From: Arbacia lixula
Lineage: Eukaryota; Echinodermata; Echinoidea; Arbacioida; Arbaciidae
Reading direction: 5' to 3'
Assembly: GCA_963669155.1 (NCBI GenBank)
Contig: OZ022588.1
Span: 1,643,247 to 1,707,246 of the forward strand
Length of the DNA: 64,000 bases
The translations under genes were made by a program, and so were the position numbers. Shown piece by piece: positions 11,506-25,300 of the stretch (position 1 is the first letter of the stretch; each line of letters starts with the position of its first letter). The notes beneath the pieces were generated by a model. The model did not search any database. It saw only the letters and a list, made by a program, of their open reading frames with translations, and had not been told where the DNA came from.

Positions 11506-14500
11506 ACGGCTGACGATACTCCATAAACATCCTTGGACGAACACATGCATACAAGACGGACGGACAGTACGTTAAATGGAGTACCACCCCCGTTCTATTA
11601 ATGCAGATTCATTGTACTCTTCTTAATTTCACAAGAGATAATCACTTCTCATGCCCAACATGAGCACCGTTATGCTTAGTGGAATCTATCAGATTTCATA
11701 TGTATGTTTCATCTTCTTTTATTTTGATGTACCAAGTAAACTGTATACCGGATAGAATTATTCGTAGTGCTTAGCTGGTTCAAGTATAAACTTTTAGGAT
11801 GTTTTGAGAGACACGATCAGAGTGTTAAACAATGCTTGTTAAATAGATTTTGTTTGATTGGATTTATAAATTAAGCATGCATGCAGTACCCTAAGCATGA
11901 ATCAAATCCTTGTAAGCCCTGAAAAGAACACGGGTGAAAAGTTTGCGTCTTTCTACATGAAATTTCCAAGCTTTAGTTATAGCTTTGTTAGAAAGAACAA
12001 CGAAAAATATGTCTGATTTTGAGAAGAAGCTTCAAAGATAAAGTGATATTGCATATTTCTAATCTATCAGGTCAAATTATGGCCCTTTCTGTTCAGATAG
12101 GCCTACCATAATCACGCGATCATGGAAAGTAAAAATGTAATGAAGGAAAATTTAGAATGTTATTTGGCAATTAACCTTCATATTAGTTCTTAACAAACAC
12201 AAAATATATTCAAGTTTGGGGGGTAGATCGAACTTGTCACCAGTCATCTGTCACTCTTTGTTTAATTCAAATCAATTTTGTGCCAATTGTTGCCGCCTGT
12301 AACAGTAACGGCCAGATGAAAGCTGTAGATTACGGTTACCTGCGCTATTATACTGTATAGACATACATTACGAAATCCAATGCATCAATACATTGACTAT
12401 AGCTCCCCCTCCAATAAAAAATGAAGAATTCGTAGCATCTACCTCAACGAAGGTATTTTGCAATTTTTACTTACTGGTCCAAGCAATGTATTTCCTCTAT
12501 CGTGTCTTTCCTTCTGCCTACCAGCACCTGCACCTGTCCCGATCAAGAATGATCATTATGACGGATTTCATTCGGCCTTTATGAGGAAGAACAAGTACAG
12601 ATATGTCACTAGATACAGACAATGAAAGATAAATGCTCATAAACCTCCGGTCCGGGAGGGTGATTATTGTATATTATAGTGTATAAACATGATTGTTGGA
12701 ATATTGTTACTGCTTGGTATAATTATGGTTTATGAGCAGATCGTAGTCGTTAAAAAAAGTTCCCACTTTGTCTACATCCATAACCCCCGCAGACATCTGG
12801 CTGTGCATAGCCAGTGGCTGGTATTTTGATCAGTGGACTGACTTAATACAGGTTTAGTACGGATTTAGTACACTGTTTGCGCTAAAGCTCTTTTCAGACT
12901 ACGGGCCAATGAAACTAGCATACACACTTTTTTTTTTTTTTTTTGCATTTGAGCATTGCGATCTTCATGTTTCAGCGCTCGATTCTCATTAAGGTTGCTT
13001 TTGCCATCAAACGTACAAACTGGGTTGAAAACGTTTCATTTACAATGTATAAATGTCATTCATGCTATTAGGATCCTCGACAAAAACTTTGCCAAAATGG
13101 CGCGTTTGAGTAAGTTTCCACTCAAAATGTGTAAGCATTAGGACTATATTTTTGAAAATATGTAGCATTAAAGCAGGCGTGAATTAGCCTAACAGCATAC
13201 TGAAAATTTTAAATGCATATTGTGTTCGTCCAAAATCATATGTGCGGTAAGAATGGCCTCCATTATATATTACAAAATACCTAACTCTTCGATGTCAATT
13301 TCTATCATCATGATCATGTTACCATGGTTACTTGGAATGATTTGTATCAGCACTGCTATCAAGCCCCGCCATAGAAGATATTCCAGGTCAAGATTTCAGT
13401 AGTGAGAAAGATCAAGACAAATTATTTTTAAGATACATGATAAATAATCATATTGAACAGTTTTTGTAATGTTCATAATAATATGCATCGACAGAAGTCA
13501 ACACCCATTTTAATGTCAGGGGACCTTAGCCGTGCAGTAGGCTTACACAGTAAATGACCAGCCTAGATCATTAGATCATCGCCGAATTCTAAAACGAAAA
13601 TGTCAACATTTTCTCTGAATATAATCATGTAATTGGTACAAAGCAGATAACCATGATAACTGTTATCCGCGATTCAGCCGACAAAATAAAGCAAATTGTG
13701 CATCTGTAGAAACGTTGCAATAGACGAAATAAACGAACAACCAGACATTTAATTTTCAAATTTAATTCCAAGTTCCATTGTTACGGTTGTTGTGAGAGAA
13801 ATGTGCATGCCTTGATAGAGAGTGCAAGGTTGGTGTGAACGTGGGTCGAGAACACACCCACTAGGGATGAAATTTTACACGGCTGCCTCCCCCCCCCCCC
13901 CTCTCCACCCAACCCCTCTCACATGTCTGCATGTACTATGATGTGGCCTCTTCTTAGGGCCTTGCACATGACATGAAGTGCCAAGAAGCTTCAAGAGTGG
14001 ATTATACACGACAATAAGAAACTGCTAAATTTGCTCAATGTAATTTAATGCGTATCTGTTTCATGCACAGCGCACCAAAAACGCCTGATATTCATCTAGA
14101 AAGAAACGCATTAAAATAAGTGCAAGCTATGAAGTTACTGGGTGTCTATATTAATTTGTTGACAGTCTGACCCATTTACAAAAGTCATAAAACTCGGCAG
14201 GAATCAGCACTTTACCCTAATGATAACGTGTATGAAATGTTTACGTTTGAAACCAAGCTAGCGGCAGTAGTCTACATTTACATTGAACGCATGCCATGTG
14301 GTGCGGATCATAGCGCACAACGGTCTTCGGTCTCTCGATGACCAGCCCTAAACCTCCTCAAAATTTCACTTAAACTCAGTTCCGAGATATATTATTGAGA
14401 GGGTAGTTCCGATACAGCATCTTCTTCCATTTTCCATGGTTTTTACCAAATTTTTTTTTTTTGACCTGTAGAAGGGACACCCTGTCTTTAAAGTGATCTC

Positions 14501-14558
14501 AAATGGACAAGGCAGCCATGATACTGATATGGTCAGACGAGCAAGAATGGGGCTGCAT

Positions 14559-14907
14559 AATAAGCCATTTCGTAATTGCAATTTGCGCATGGGCAGATTA
14601 TTAATTTTAGTAAATGACCTCAGGTCAATTCCCAAACTCACAGAGTAAAAATGGGAATTCATTAGATAGTCGACCACATTTCAATCTATTATCATGCAAA
14701 AATAGCAACAACCATGTAGCTCTGAGAAGGTAGTGAAAGAACATTAGACCATGTGCATCTGTTTCTATTGTTGTTCCGGGCACACTGTAAAATGTCTTTA
14801 CATCCATCATCCAACACAACTTCATGACAAACAATCCCAGTGAGCAGTCTAGTAGTATTTATTCAGTGCATTGTCCGACCATGGTGTAATTACGAAATGG
14901 TCTATTA
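14559..14907. repeat. Inverted-repeat element, family F, copy 1
   Basis: The left end AATAAGCCATTTCGTAATTG is complementary to the right end GTAATTACGAAATGGTCTAT. The interior closely matches 20266-20609 (shared GTTGTTCCGGGCACACTGTA). Non-autonomous, about 350 bp. Confidence 0.8.
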
Positions 14908-15384
14908 TATTTCGTCTCCTGGGGTCGTTCAAACCACCCAATACGACATGCAAACAATTCACTAAATCGCACGACTGGCACATTTTTGTATTAATCCTTT
15001 CTTTGCAAGACAAAGTGATCCCCTATAGGGTTTGGATACATCAATGGTGACAAAATACACACTTGGCACCTTAAGAGTTAATGGACATGCCTTGATTTTA
15101 ATGATAAAGCCAGAGCACCTGCCTGTCTGGGATAAAGTGAATCGGAGAAGGAAAAATTTAAATACGATTCGGCCGTCGTGCTGTACGGGCAAAGATGATA
15201 TGAATTTAAAACAGAATATGTCAAAATTGAGGAGGGAAACTTATCATATTGATCGAAACAATCTAATCTACGGGATTTTGAATGAAATACTGGAAACTAT
15301 CGCAAATCCGAGACCTTCTACTGACGCGGCGATTTGTTGAACTGATGTCTCACTCTGTGATTTGCCCGGAATAAAATGACGCGC

Positions 15385-15690
15385 GTCCTGAGGGGTATTT
15401 CATCAATATTTTTCGTCTGACAAGTTGTCTTTATCCTACAGTTACCATAGTAACAGTCAGATGCTAGTGCCTCTCAGCCAATGAAAGCCGAGGATTTCAC
15501 TGAAATTGTCAGCACTGACTATTTATACACTGACTATTATGTATACACTATTGTGTATTATATACATATGTATACACTATTACGTATTTTTTATACACTG
15601 ACTATTTAGTCAGTGCTGACATTTTTCATACACCCAGTTTCACTGAAATTGTCAGTACTGACAACTTTCATGAATTGCCCTGCTGATCTA
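15385..15690. repeat. Palindromic element with internal TATACACTGACTATT repeats
   Basis: ACTGAAATTGTCAG occurs twice in the same orientation, with the complementary GTCAGTGCTGACA between. The ends (GGGGTATTTCATCAATATTT and TTTCATGAATTGCCCTG) are roughly complementary and related to family D. Confidence 0.5.
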
Positions 15691-15770
15691 AATTTATTCC
15701 GCACAGCAATCTGGCCAGTGCGCCCTCTAGTGACGTAATATAAGCTCTAGGATGCCCCTTCTCGAGCCAC

Positions 15771-16295
15771 CTATAAATAGGTCCTATTATGTAGCTTTAT
15801 GATCTATACACAGAGTTTAGCCAACTCGGTTTCAATAGGTATCAACATGCCGCATATTATTTCTTTATCGGCTTGCCTAGCAAAGCAACAATTGCATCTT
15901 GCATATTGAAACCGAGTTGCCAAACTCTGTGTGCAGATGGCTCTGCGAAACTGCTAAACAGAAAGACCAGGGAAGTGTAAGAACTGGAGTCAGCACGAAG
16001 AATAATATATTCCTACACCAGTTGCGTTCAATGATAGCAAAATAGACTATTTTACGCGTTTGGCTGTTTGATCCAGGGAGACCATTGCCAGACGGGAAAG
16101 ACAAATTTGGAGTGCATTTTGAGAAATTGTTTATATTTTGTATGCGCAGAAGATTTCAGAGCCATTTCATGTACTAAAGTGCATGTGCAGTAGTAGTACG
16201 TCTTATATTGATACGATACTGTGATTTTCAAATTATATTTTTCATTCATTTTTGTAATAAATGGAGATTAAACTGTAAAAAAAAAAAAAAAAAAA
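15771..16295 (+). other. TATA-box to poly(A) segment, possible retrocopy or non-coding transcript
   Basis: A consensus TATA box, CTATAAATAG, sits at about 15771. At the other end an AATAAA (about 16255) is followed about 20 bp later by 19 genomic adenines. No ORF longer than a few dozen residues lies between. A 30-bp imperfect inverted repeat around CCAACTCGGTTTCAATA (15818-15930) could form a hairpin. The encoded A-tail favours retroposition; the origin is unknown. Confidence 0.4.
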
Positions 16296-16627
16296 CATGT
16301 CTGGGAAATGCCTCCATGTCGCACATGTGTCAATTATATTTCCTTAGAAACATACTGTTAATCGTTTATTGAGTGTTCACTTTCCTCGGATACAACCTCA
16401 ATTTCGTGTTCGGAGGTGTCCGAAAGAGTTAAGGACCAAATTTAATGTCATCAAAATTTCCCTTCGCTCACCGCCAAATGAATTTACATTGTGAGCATCA
16501 ATATCAGCTATGAACTCCAGCCAGCGAAGGCGGAATGGTTGACATATTTCTCAATATATATGTTATTTTACAAAGAAATGTTAGACATACACCCAGTAGA
16601 AACGACAACGTGCTCCATCCTAAGTAC

Positions 16628-17221
16628 TAGGTGTTGAAAAGAAAAGTGACACTTTTGAGAAATTCAGTTTCAACTCAAATCAAGCTGAAATTGAAACATC
16701 AAACTGTCAAGTGATGTCAATATTTTAGAGACATGTTCTGTGATATTTTATTGACTACTTTTCTTGTAATAATCCTTGGAATATTTAATGACATTTTTAC
16801 TTATGGAAAAAATTTGGACCTCAAAATTTGTGTGTATGAGATAATTTATTCAGAACACCACTGTAACCATCGTGTAGCACACCTGTTAATACAGTAGCAA
16901 CTTCCATCACTACGTCATTAATAATGCATGATGTTTCTAGCAGAAAAAAAGATGCGAGTTGGCATGTGTGATGCACAATTACCATTGTTGTGTTCTGCAT
17001 CAATTACCTCACACACACAGATTTTCAGATCCAAATTTGTCAAAAATTGAAAATTTCATTAAATATTCCATAGATTATAGTAAAAAAAGAAATCGATGAA
17101 TTGTCACAAAACATGTCTCTAAAAAAATGGACATGACTTGACTTTATGATGTGTCAATTTCAGCTTGGGTGAGTTGAAACCGATTTTTAATATTTTTTTT
17201 AAAAGTGTTTTCAAACACCTA
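16628..17221. repeat. Foldback element, family A, copy 1 (near complete)
   Basis: About 590 bp with long imperfect inverted arms. The left begins TAGGTGTTGAAAAG and the right ends TTTTCAAACACCTA. Paired arms include ACTTTTCTTGTAATAATCC and its degenerate complement. Other copies lie at 18826, 19905, 21330, 28405 and 60079. Confidence 0.8.
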
Positions 17222-17499
17222 CACTGAATTCCATCACCCATAAGGGATTGTGTATACTCTCCTTCAAGGCACAAAATTTATTTTATTTTTGATCCAAAGT
17301 TCGATTCCTCCGACTCTCTTGATGAATTTTGCCTGGATTTGATGCCTAAGCATTATTTTGATGCACAGAAGATTTGGGGGATATATACACACCTTGAATG
17401 CTTGCGCAGTTGGAAATGTCGTATTCACAATGTATTTGTAAAGGTTTGATGTAGGAATGTTGTTACGCCCTGGTTTGCTTATTAGAAAACTACTCAAAT

Positions 17500-17830
17500 C
17501 CTTACTACAAGGCATTTCATTTTGGGTAACATCAGAAGCGTCCTCATTCCAACCCAGACTAGTATTTCATCTATTATAGAAGAATATTAAGTGTTGTATT
17601 CGCTCATCTTCATGGACTACATTTACCAACAGAATATGAAAAAGGCTACCAGCTCATCAGCGAAAATCGAATATGCATGACATATTGTAAACAGGTAAAA
17701 TCAAGATGTGCACTACGTCATTGCGTATGCATTGTATTATTGAGAGCAGCTGTCGGTCATGAATTATACGTTGTGGCATCAAACCTAGTTTAAACGGATG
17801 GACATCCATTTCTTTAACCCTCTTTGAGCC
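17500..17830. repeat. Dispersed repeat, family G, partial copy
   Basis: Shares CTCATCAGCGAAA, ATATGCATGAC, GAGAGCAGCTG and GGACATCCATTTCTTTAA with 8940-9110 in the same order. Confidence 0.6.
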
Positions 17831-18278
17831 AGATAAATTCTTGCTTCATTTGAATTATGAATGAATTACTTGTGGAAAAGAAAGTCAAATGTGACACTCA
17901 AAGGGCTAAACATCACTGTTATAACATTGGCATATGTGCTGCAATATAAGTAAGCCGGACTTTGTCTCTCCAGGCGGCGCCCGCTACATTACAATCTGTG
18001 CGGAAATGGTTCTAATCAGTTCAATGCCAAAGAGCTTAAGTTGGGACTGGTATCTTATATCGAGACGTGCCTTGAAGCTCACTTTCTGATGTGAAGCTGC
18101 GCTGCGAAAGCTGATAGCTATCCCATTGGGGAGTGGCATTCTGCGAACTGTTCTCCGACCCGCTTACGTACACGTGACATTCTAAACCGCCACTGCCGGC
18201 GTAATCCTTAACGCCATTTCGACTAGTTTGTCGACGCATTTTTTTTAAGAGCAAGCATCGCTGTCGTCGAGGAAGACA

Positions 18279-18428
18279 ATGACGTCGAAAGTGATCACAG
18301 AAGCATATGGGAAGAAATTGCTGGTGAAGTCGTTGCCGACACATGTAGGAGAGTTGCGTGTGGTGACGGTTAATGCAGAAACTGATTGGGAGGAGACCGT
18401 GAAGGAGCACAGCTGGCTCCGGGAAGAG
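18279..18428 (+). CDS. ACLY-like: ACLY-like exon 1 (start codon)
   Basis: Residues 1-50. MTSKVITEAYGKKLL parallels the human start MSAKAISEQTGKELL, which fixes the initiator; an A at -3 gives an acceptable context. It ends HSWLREE before donor GAG/GTATAG. Confidence 0.9.
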
Positions 18429-21400
18429 GTATAGTATCCAAGTAATGTGTTTGTCAAGCCCTTACTATTTCCCCCTTCCCTGATCCCCCTACCCCCCCCC
18501 CCCCCCATCTCTCTCTCTCTCTCTCTCTTTCAATCTCTCCCTCTCTCTCTACCCATCTCCCTCTCTCTTTCCGCCTCCTTTACGTACTTCTTTGATATCC
18601 CCCTGCAAATTTTTTTTCTCTATATACAAGGCTAACCAAAAATGAATTTATATATTTTCTCTCTGAGACTCCGCCACTCTCTCTGTTTGTTGTTCCACGC
18701 TTTGACTAATTTCCTATCTCTCCTATCTCCTAACATTTTCAGGAAAGTAAAAAAAAAAATTATCCTTGATCACTTTTAGGCACTTACCATAAACTATGTT
18801 TATAATCATAGTGTCCCTGTCTGCGCATGATTATTAGATAATTGATTCAGAACACAACAATGGCCATTGTGTATCGCACCTGTTTATTCACTAATAACAG
18901 CCATCACAGTGTCATTAATAATGCATGATGCTTCTGGCAGAAAAGAAGTTGCGGGTTGGCATGCGTGATGCACAAAGACGTTGTGTTCTGAATTAATTGT
19001 CTGATACACACATATTTTCATATTCAAATTTTTCCAAAAGTGAAAATCTCACAATCATTGCAAGGATTATTACTAAAACAACTGTCTCTAAAGAAGTGAC
19101 ATCCCTTGACTTAAAGATGTGTCAATTCCAACTTGAAACTGATTTTTATTCATTTTTTCAAACATTTCAACAAAAATTAACACCTCGTATAATTGTCGCG
19201 TGACATGAAAAATGCATGTTCACATCTCTGGATGTGTAATAGTGTATGCGTCACAAACCAAAGGTATTCAAAGAAACATAGTTCCATCAGCCGTTGTATT
19301 GATGCAGATTTATTTTACTGGCCTGTGGCTATGAGTCTTAAAAAAGTTGTGCATATGTTTCTTCTTTCACCCCACGTTCCATTCCGACGACTCTGTAGAT
19401 TTTTTTTTCTTTGGATATGACGCATAAACAAAAAAAAAATATGCGTATCTTTTTTTAATGCAACCACCCCATACGCTTTCGCAATCGTAAAAATAGAATA
19501 CATAACGTGCATCTATAAAGGTTTAATAGAGAAATGTTGTTACAATGAATGAAACAGGCTCTAAACCAGATTTCATATTGCAATGGGAAAGCTTTTATTT
19601 CACAATGTTCCGCATTATATTCCATTAACAATTGCTCATACCATTATATTGTCCTTTAAAATTGGCAACATGAAAGACGTGCCCAGCCGCGACCAAGCTG
19701 TTTCGTCTGTCTCGCAAAGTATTAAATTACTACATTACATCTACAAGCACTACATGAAAACTACCAGTTAGTCTACGAAAATTCAATATATTTCAATCTA
19801 AAACTAGGTGTGTATCAGCAAAACAATTCAGAACGCAACAATGGCTATTGTGCATCATGCATGTCAACTCACGACTTCTTTTCTGTCGGATGCATCATGC
19901 ATACTGAAATACTGTGATACTACGCGATTATGAGATAATTGATTCAGAACACAACAATGACCATTGTGTATTACATCTGTTAATCTACTAGTAACAGCAA
20001 ATCACAGTGTCATTAATAATGCATGATGCTTCTGGAAGAAAAGAAGTTGCGGGTTGACATGTGTGGTGCACAATGACCAATATTGTGGTCTGACTTGATT
20101 AATTATCCAAATATATCCAAAAGTTAAAATCTCATTAAATATTCCAAGGATTATAACAAGAAAATTAGTCAATGAAAAGTCACAAAACCTGTCTTTATAA
20201 AAATTGGCATCCCTTGGCCTTATGATGTGTAATTTTCAGCTTCATGTAAATTGAAAGTGATTTGTAATAAGCCATTTCGTAATTGCAATTGCGCATGAGC
20301 AGATTATTGCTTTTAGTAAATGACCTCAGGTCAATTTCCAAACTCACAGAGTAAAATGGGAATTCATTAGATAGTCGACCACATTTCAGTCTATTATCAT
20401 GCAAATATGGCAACAGCTATTCAGCTCTGAGAAGGTCGTGAAGGAACATTCCACCATGTGCATCTTCTATTGTTGTTCCGGGCACACTGTAATATGTCTT
20501 TACATCCAACACAACTTCATGATAAACAATCCCAGTCAGCAGTCTCGTAGTCTCAGGGCAGTCTCAGGGCATTGTCCGACCGTAGTGTAATTACGAAATG
20601 GTCTATTATTTTTCAAAAGTGTCAAAGTTATCAAAGGTGGAGTATCCACCTACAGACCTAAAATACAAAGTTATCTGAATGCCAAAAATGCTGGTGAAGA
20701 ACTTCCTTGCAAGAAAGGATGTCTAAGATGTACATAAATTATGGTGGAATTATATTTGCAATTGACGCGTTCTTTGGTGCATTCATTTGTTAATCTAACG
20801 GCTGAAGATATTCCATTTGTAAAATCAAATATACCGGTGAATGTCCTGAGGGTATATAAATAGATCGGTTTGCTCAACTACCTATGGCCCTCAAGGTTCC
20901 TCATGAAAAAGGAGACGATTCACCAAGGAGCATCGTTGTATAGTTCCCCGTCAATGTGCAACGTTTACACAATTCAGCCCGCAAAAATTGAGGTTTATCC
21001 AAACGGAAATGAACATGTAAAACATATTCTTATTGTACAACGTTCATATAATAAAAACAAAAATATCAGATTCTTTTGAACTTGACCTGTCTGTGACTGT
21101 ATTTGGTAATAAGTAAATACACGCAGGAAACATGGAAGGACGCTATAATAAGAATCGTGTTATGTTTTCTTTCAGGACTAGGACTTCAAACATCAGGTTG
21201 TTACTCTTTCGAACGACCTTGGGTATCAGTTTCATAGAATCATCAAATTGTTTAGGAAAATACGAGTCACCTAAATACGAGCTGTGTATGCCCTGCTGGT
21301 AGAAGACTCTCAATAAACAATATATTGATATGTACTGGCAGTGTAAGAAAAACTGTTAACACTTTAAGAAAATAATTAAAAGCAAGTTATAATTCAAATC

Positions 21401-22350
21401 AAGCTGAAATTGACACAACATATAGTCAACGGATGTCATTTTTTTAGAAGCAGGTTTTGTGACATTTCATCAATTACCTGTCTTGTAAAACTCCTGCGGA
21501 CATTTTCTGGTGTTTTACTGGTGGACAAATTTGGCTCTGAAAATGTGTGTGTATCAGATAATTAGTTTAGAATACAACAATGGCCACTGTGCATCACACA
21601 TTCGCATCATGTATGAGCATGTTACCAAGGCAATTGGCTCTATACAAACTCACTCCACCGAGGGGTTTAGCGGTCCGATATTGTCTATCGGCCTAGTGTC
21701 CGGCATTCCTTATCACAGTCCTAGTTGTGATCACCGCTGCTTGCTCTACCCGTATTGTTTAGAACCAATTGCATTGACAATAATGCTCAAATGACGTCAC
21801 ACTTCGGTACTCTATTAATAAGACTTTGTGTGTCACGTGTGCACAATGCACATATATCCCATTGAGCATCATTTCATCTGTCTCGTTTCAATTTACGTTC
21901 ATATTTGTGTTATAATGCTGTTTTACTTCGTTTATTTATTTCGTTATTTCGTTGCATGCTTGCAATTGGTCAATTTCTGTTTTGTGTCCGAAGCCCCGAT
22001 GAAGACCTGTAAAATGGTCGAAAGCTTGGCCGATTAAAGGTTGTGAACACACTAGTTACGTCCAGCCGCGTCCTTCTCCTGCAGTCTCAACTATAATTCA
22101 TGATGCGGCACCCATCACGTACGTGGCCGAGGCACCTTCACGCTATATATGTATATGTATATATATAAATATATATATACAGTGAAACCTGTCTATAGTG
22201 GCCCAGGGAAACAAAAATTGTTGCCTTTATAGACAGGTGGCTGCTACAGCCAAGTTCTTTAACACATGATGTCTCTCCGGGGGAATTATTTTAGTGGCCA
22301 CTATAGACAGGTTGGCTGCTATAGACAGGTGGCCACTAAGACGGGTTTGA

Positions 22351-22391
<41 letters not shown>

Positions 22392-25300
22392 TATACCATC
22401 ATATTGAACGCTTTAATCTTTCATACCAACACGCAATGACATAATTCTCCACCCCCCCCCCCCCCCGCCCCCACCCCCATCATTTCCTGTTCTGATAGAG
22501 TCTAGTAGTGAAGCCGGATCAAGGTATCAAGCGGCGGGGGAAGCTCGGGCTGCTCATCCTGGACGTCGACCTCGAGACAGCCAGGAAATGGATTGGGCAA
22601 AAACTCCAAGAAGATATACTGGTATTTATCCATCTATGTTACATAAATTGGTGATGAACCATGTATAGGGCTATATCGAGTGGGTCTCGATGTAGTTACG
22701 TGTTTAGATACACAATACCAGCACTTATCAAGATGTACGGAGTTGTTTTACATTCTTCAACGTGACGCAGCGATTTGATGGGTTATGACAAGTTAAAGGG
22801 TGACTAAATTAGAAAAATAAGTTCCCACTACTATATGTAGAATTATTCACCAAAAACGAATTTCACATTTTTTTGCCGTAATAAAGTCTGATTAAGACGA
22901 AAATTTGAAAAAAAAAAAAAAAAACGCACGCCTCCAGTGACGTCAGAGAAGTAGTAGCGCGTTATTGCATTCACCTCTATCTTGTCATTCATATTCAATG
23001 AATGGAATACACTTTGAATCTATTAGTTGTTGCTTCTCTGACAAACCTAGGACAAGCTTTGGGGTTCCCATCGGTAATGTATTGTTTGAACGGCGTAAAT
23101 AAAATATTTATTCACGCCGTTGGCATTTATGGCATTTTGACTTCTCTGATGTCACTGGAGGCGTGCGTTTTTTGTTTTTTTAAATTTTCGTCAAAATGAG
23201 ACTTTGTTGCGGCAAACGGGTGCGAAAATCGTTTTCAGTGGATAATAAGCCAGTTCGTAATTACAATTTGCGCATGAGCAGATGAAGGTCATAGTGACCA
23301 AACCAGCTTGTTGGTTTTTAAATCACTGAGATAAGCATCATCATTAATAAGTTATTTTAGAATATGCTTGTTATCCAATTTATAAAAGAACACCAAGGTG
23401 TTCAATCATGGGGTATTTGACAACAGGCCAAACGACAACAATTAGTTTACAATAAACAGTGTAATAGAAGCTTTCCCAATTGTTCACAGACCGTAGCCTA
23501 CTATTCTTGTCACCTGTTTTGAGATGGTTCCTTTATTAGAGGTTGAATATCGCAAATTGCTATGTCGGGTAAGCACATTACGTAACATCTCCTTTTGAAA
23601 TGATATATTAATCAACTGCTTATCCTAATGACAAAGGGAAAGGTCATAGTGACCAAACTTGCTCCAGAGCTAACTACGAACTGGAGTGTATTTTACATAG
23701 ATTAGTAGGAGCTTATTTCTCTAATTTAGTAACCCTTTAATATCTCGTGCGCCTCAATGTAAGTGTAGGAATGCCAGTGTATACAAAGTACCAGCACTAA
23801 TCACGTTGTACAAACTAGTTTAAACAACACGTTAAAAGCCGACCAAACCCGGCATGCGTAACTATTAAAGGCTGTGATTGTTTTGGTGATGTCTGCCATC
23901 GAACAAAATAACGCTCCTCGTAGATGGATCTTGACTCATTTTTTCATCAATGATTGATTTATCATTGCAATATGCAGAATAATTACAACCCCATGCAATA
24001 CTTTTATTTGAAGAGTAAAAGTTTCAACATTGCGATTAACAAATTACATCATTACGTCTCCGGATGAAAGTGACGTAGCGTTGCGCTGCGAAATACTTTA
24101 AAATGAGACAGTTTGTTGCAGCGATTGCCGTCTTCTTCCAGAAAAACGGGTGTTTCTTACTTTCTTTCAATCATTTCGTTTCCGTTTTCTCCTTTGTGTT
24201 TTGACAGGGAAACAATACTAAATAAAGAGTGCTGCAAATAGGCTTTCCAACGATACCCAATCTAACAAACAAACGTCAATCCTTGTCTACTTTTTAGTCC
24301 TGTAGACGGTCCCATGGGTTGTGTACATGTTCATATGTGCAAGTTTTTTTATGACATCTTTTTCCAGAAGAATATTGAAGAAATTTTCCTTTTGTTGCCA
24401 CCTTTGCAACCATGACCAATCTTTTGTATTTGCATAATTAGCATAATTTGGTAACTTGAATATATTAGTATTGAGTTAAGTGCTCAATTCAACTAATGAG
24501 GGCGAAAATGAAACACAACACCACTTTTCTTGAGTATTATGTCGAAAATGTATACAGGAGTATTAAGCGCATAATCATGGACATTCAAATATGCGTTGTG
24601 CGCTATTCACAAACGTTTAATCATCATTATCATTAGTAATATGAGAAAATTTACCGGAACAGTGTGTAACGAGATTGATGATTTATACCTGGCCAAGACT
24701 AGGCGAATACTCCAGGGGCACTCATTGATATTCGTCAACATCTCAAGATCGATTTTAACACGTCTTTCCAATCAAACGTACAACGAAACACCGTGAAATT
24801 TACCCTGTAGATTTATGAATGTACCCGTTTATTCAACCACCCAGGTCGACGGACTTCACGGCAGATTGCGAACGTTTATTATCGAGCCTTTCGTTAAACA
24901 CGATCCGAACGCAGATGAACATTACCTATCTCTCTACTCTGAACTGGCTGGTGACGTCATTCTGTTCTACCCACACGGAGGGGTCGATGTGGGGGACGTC
25001 GAAAACAAGGTGAGTAGTTCTGACAAGGGTAGACTAGTTACTAGGCTGAGGGGAGCATAGTCACAACTGAGTCTTTTAACAACTGTGTCTGGTAATACAG
25101 ACTAGACCCCCTAATCCCTCTGACTGCCCTGGATCCTCTTTTCCAGCTGGCGAGGAAGAGGACCCATGGCGCGATTTTTTTTTACCTTTCCACGAACGCG
25201 TCAGATCGGTTTATTTTATTCCCCAAAGCGACTTGAGTAGCACTGCCGCCCCAAGGAAAAACGCAGTAGCTACATTTTGCACAAGTTGAGATATTGAGTA

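Larger units (their letters stand above)
9344..18278. other. Divergent intergenic region between SULT and the ACLY-like gene
   Basis: No supportable conserved exon was found. It holds a LINE 3' end (9871-10240), repeat families A, D, F and G, a poly(A)-tailed segment (to 16295), a C-run at 13889-13902 and a T-run near 12931. It must contain the promoters of both neighbours and probably the missing SULT start exon. Confidence 0.6.

Noticed and set aside
18036..18508. Minus-strand frames over ACLY-like exon 1
   Set aside because: Antisense shadows of exon 1, whose plus-strand frame matches the ACLY N-terminus.
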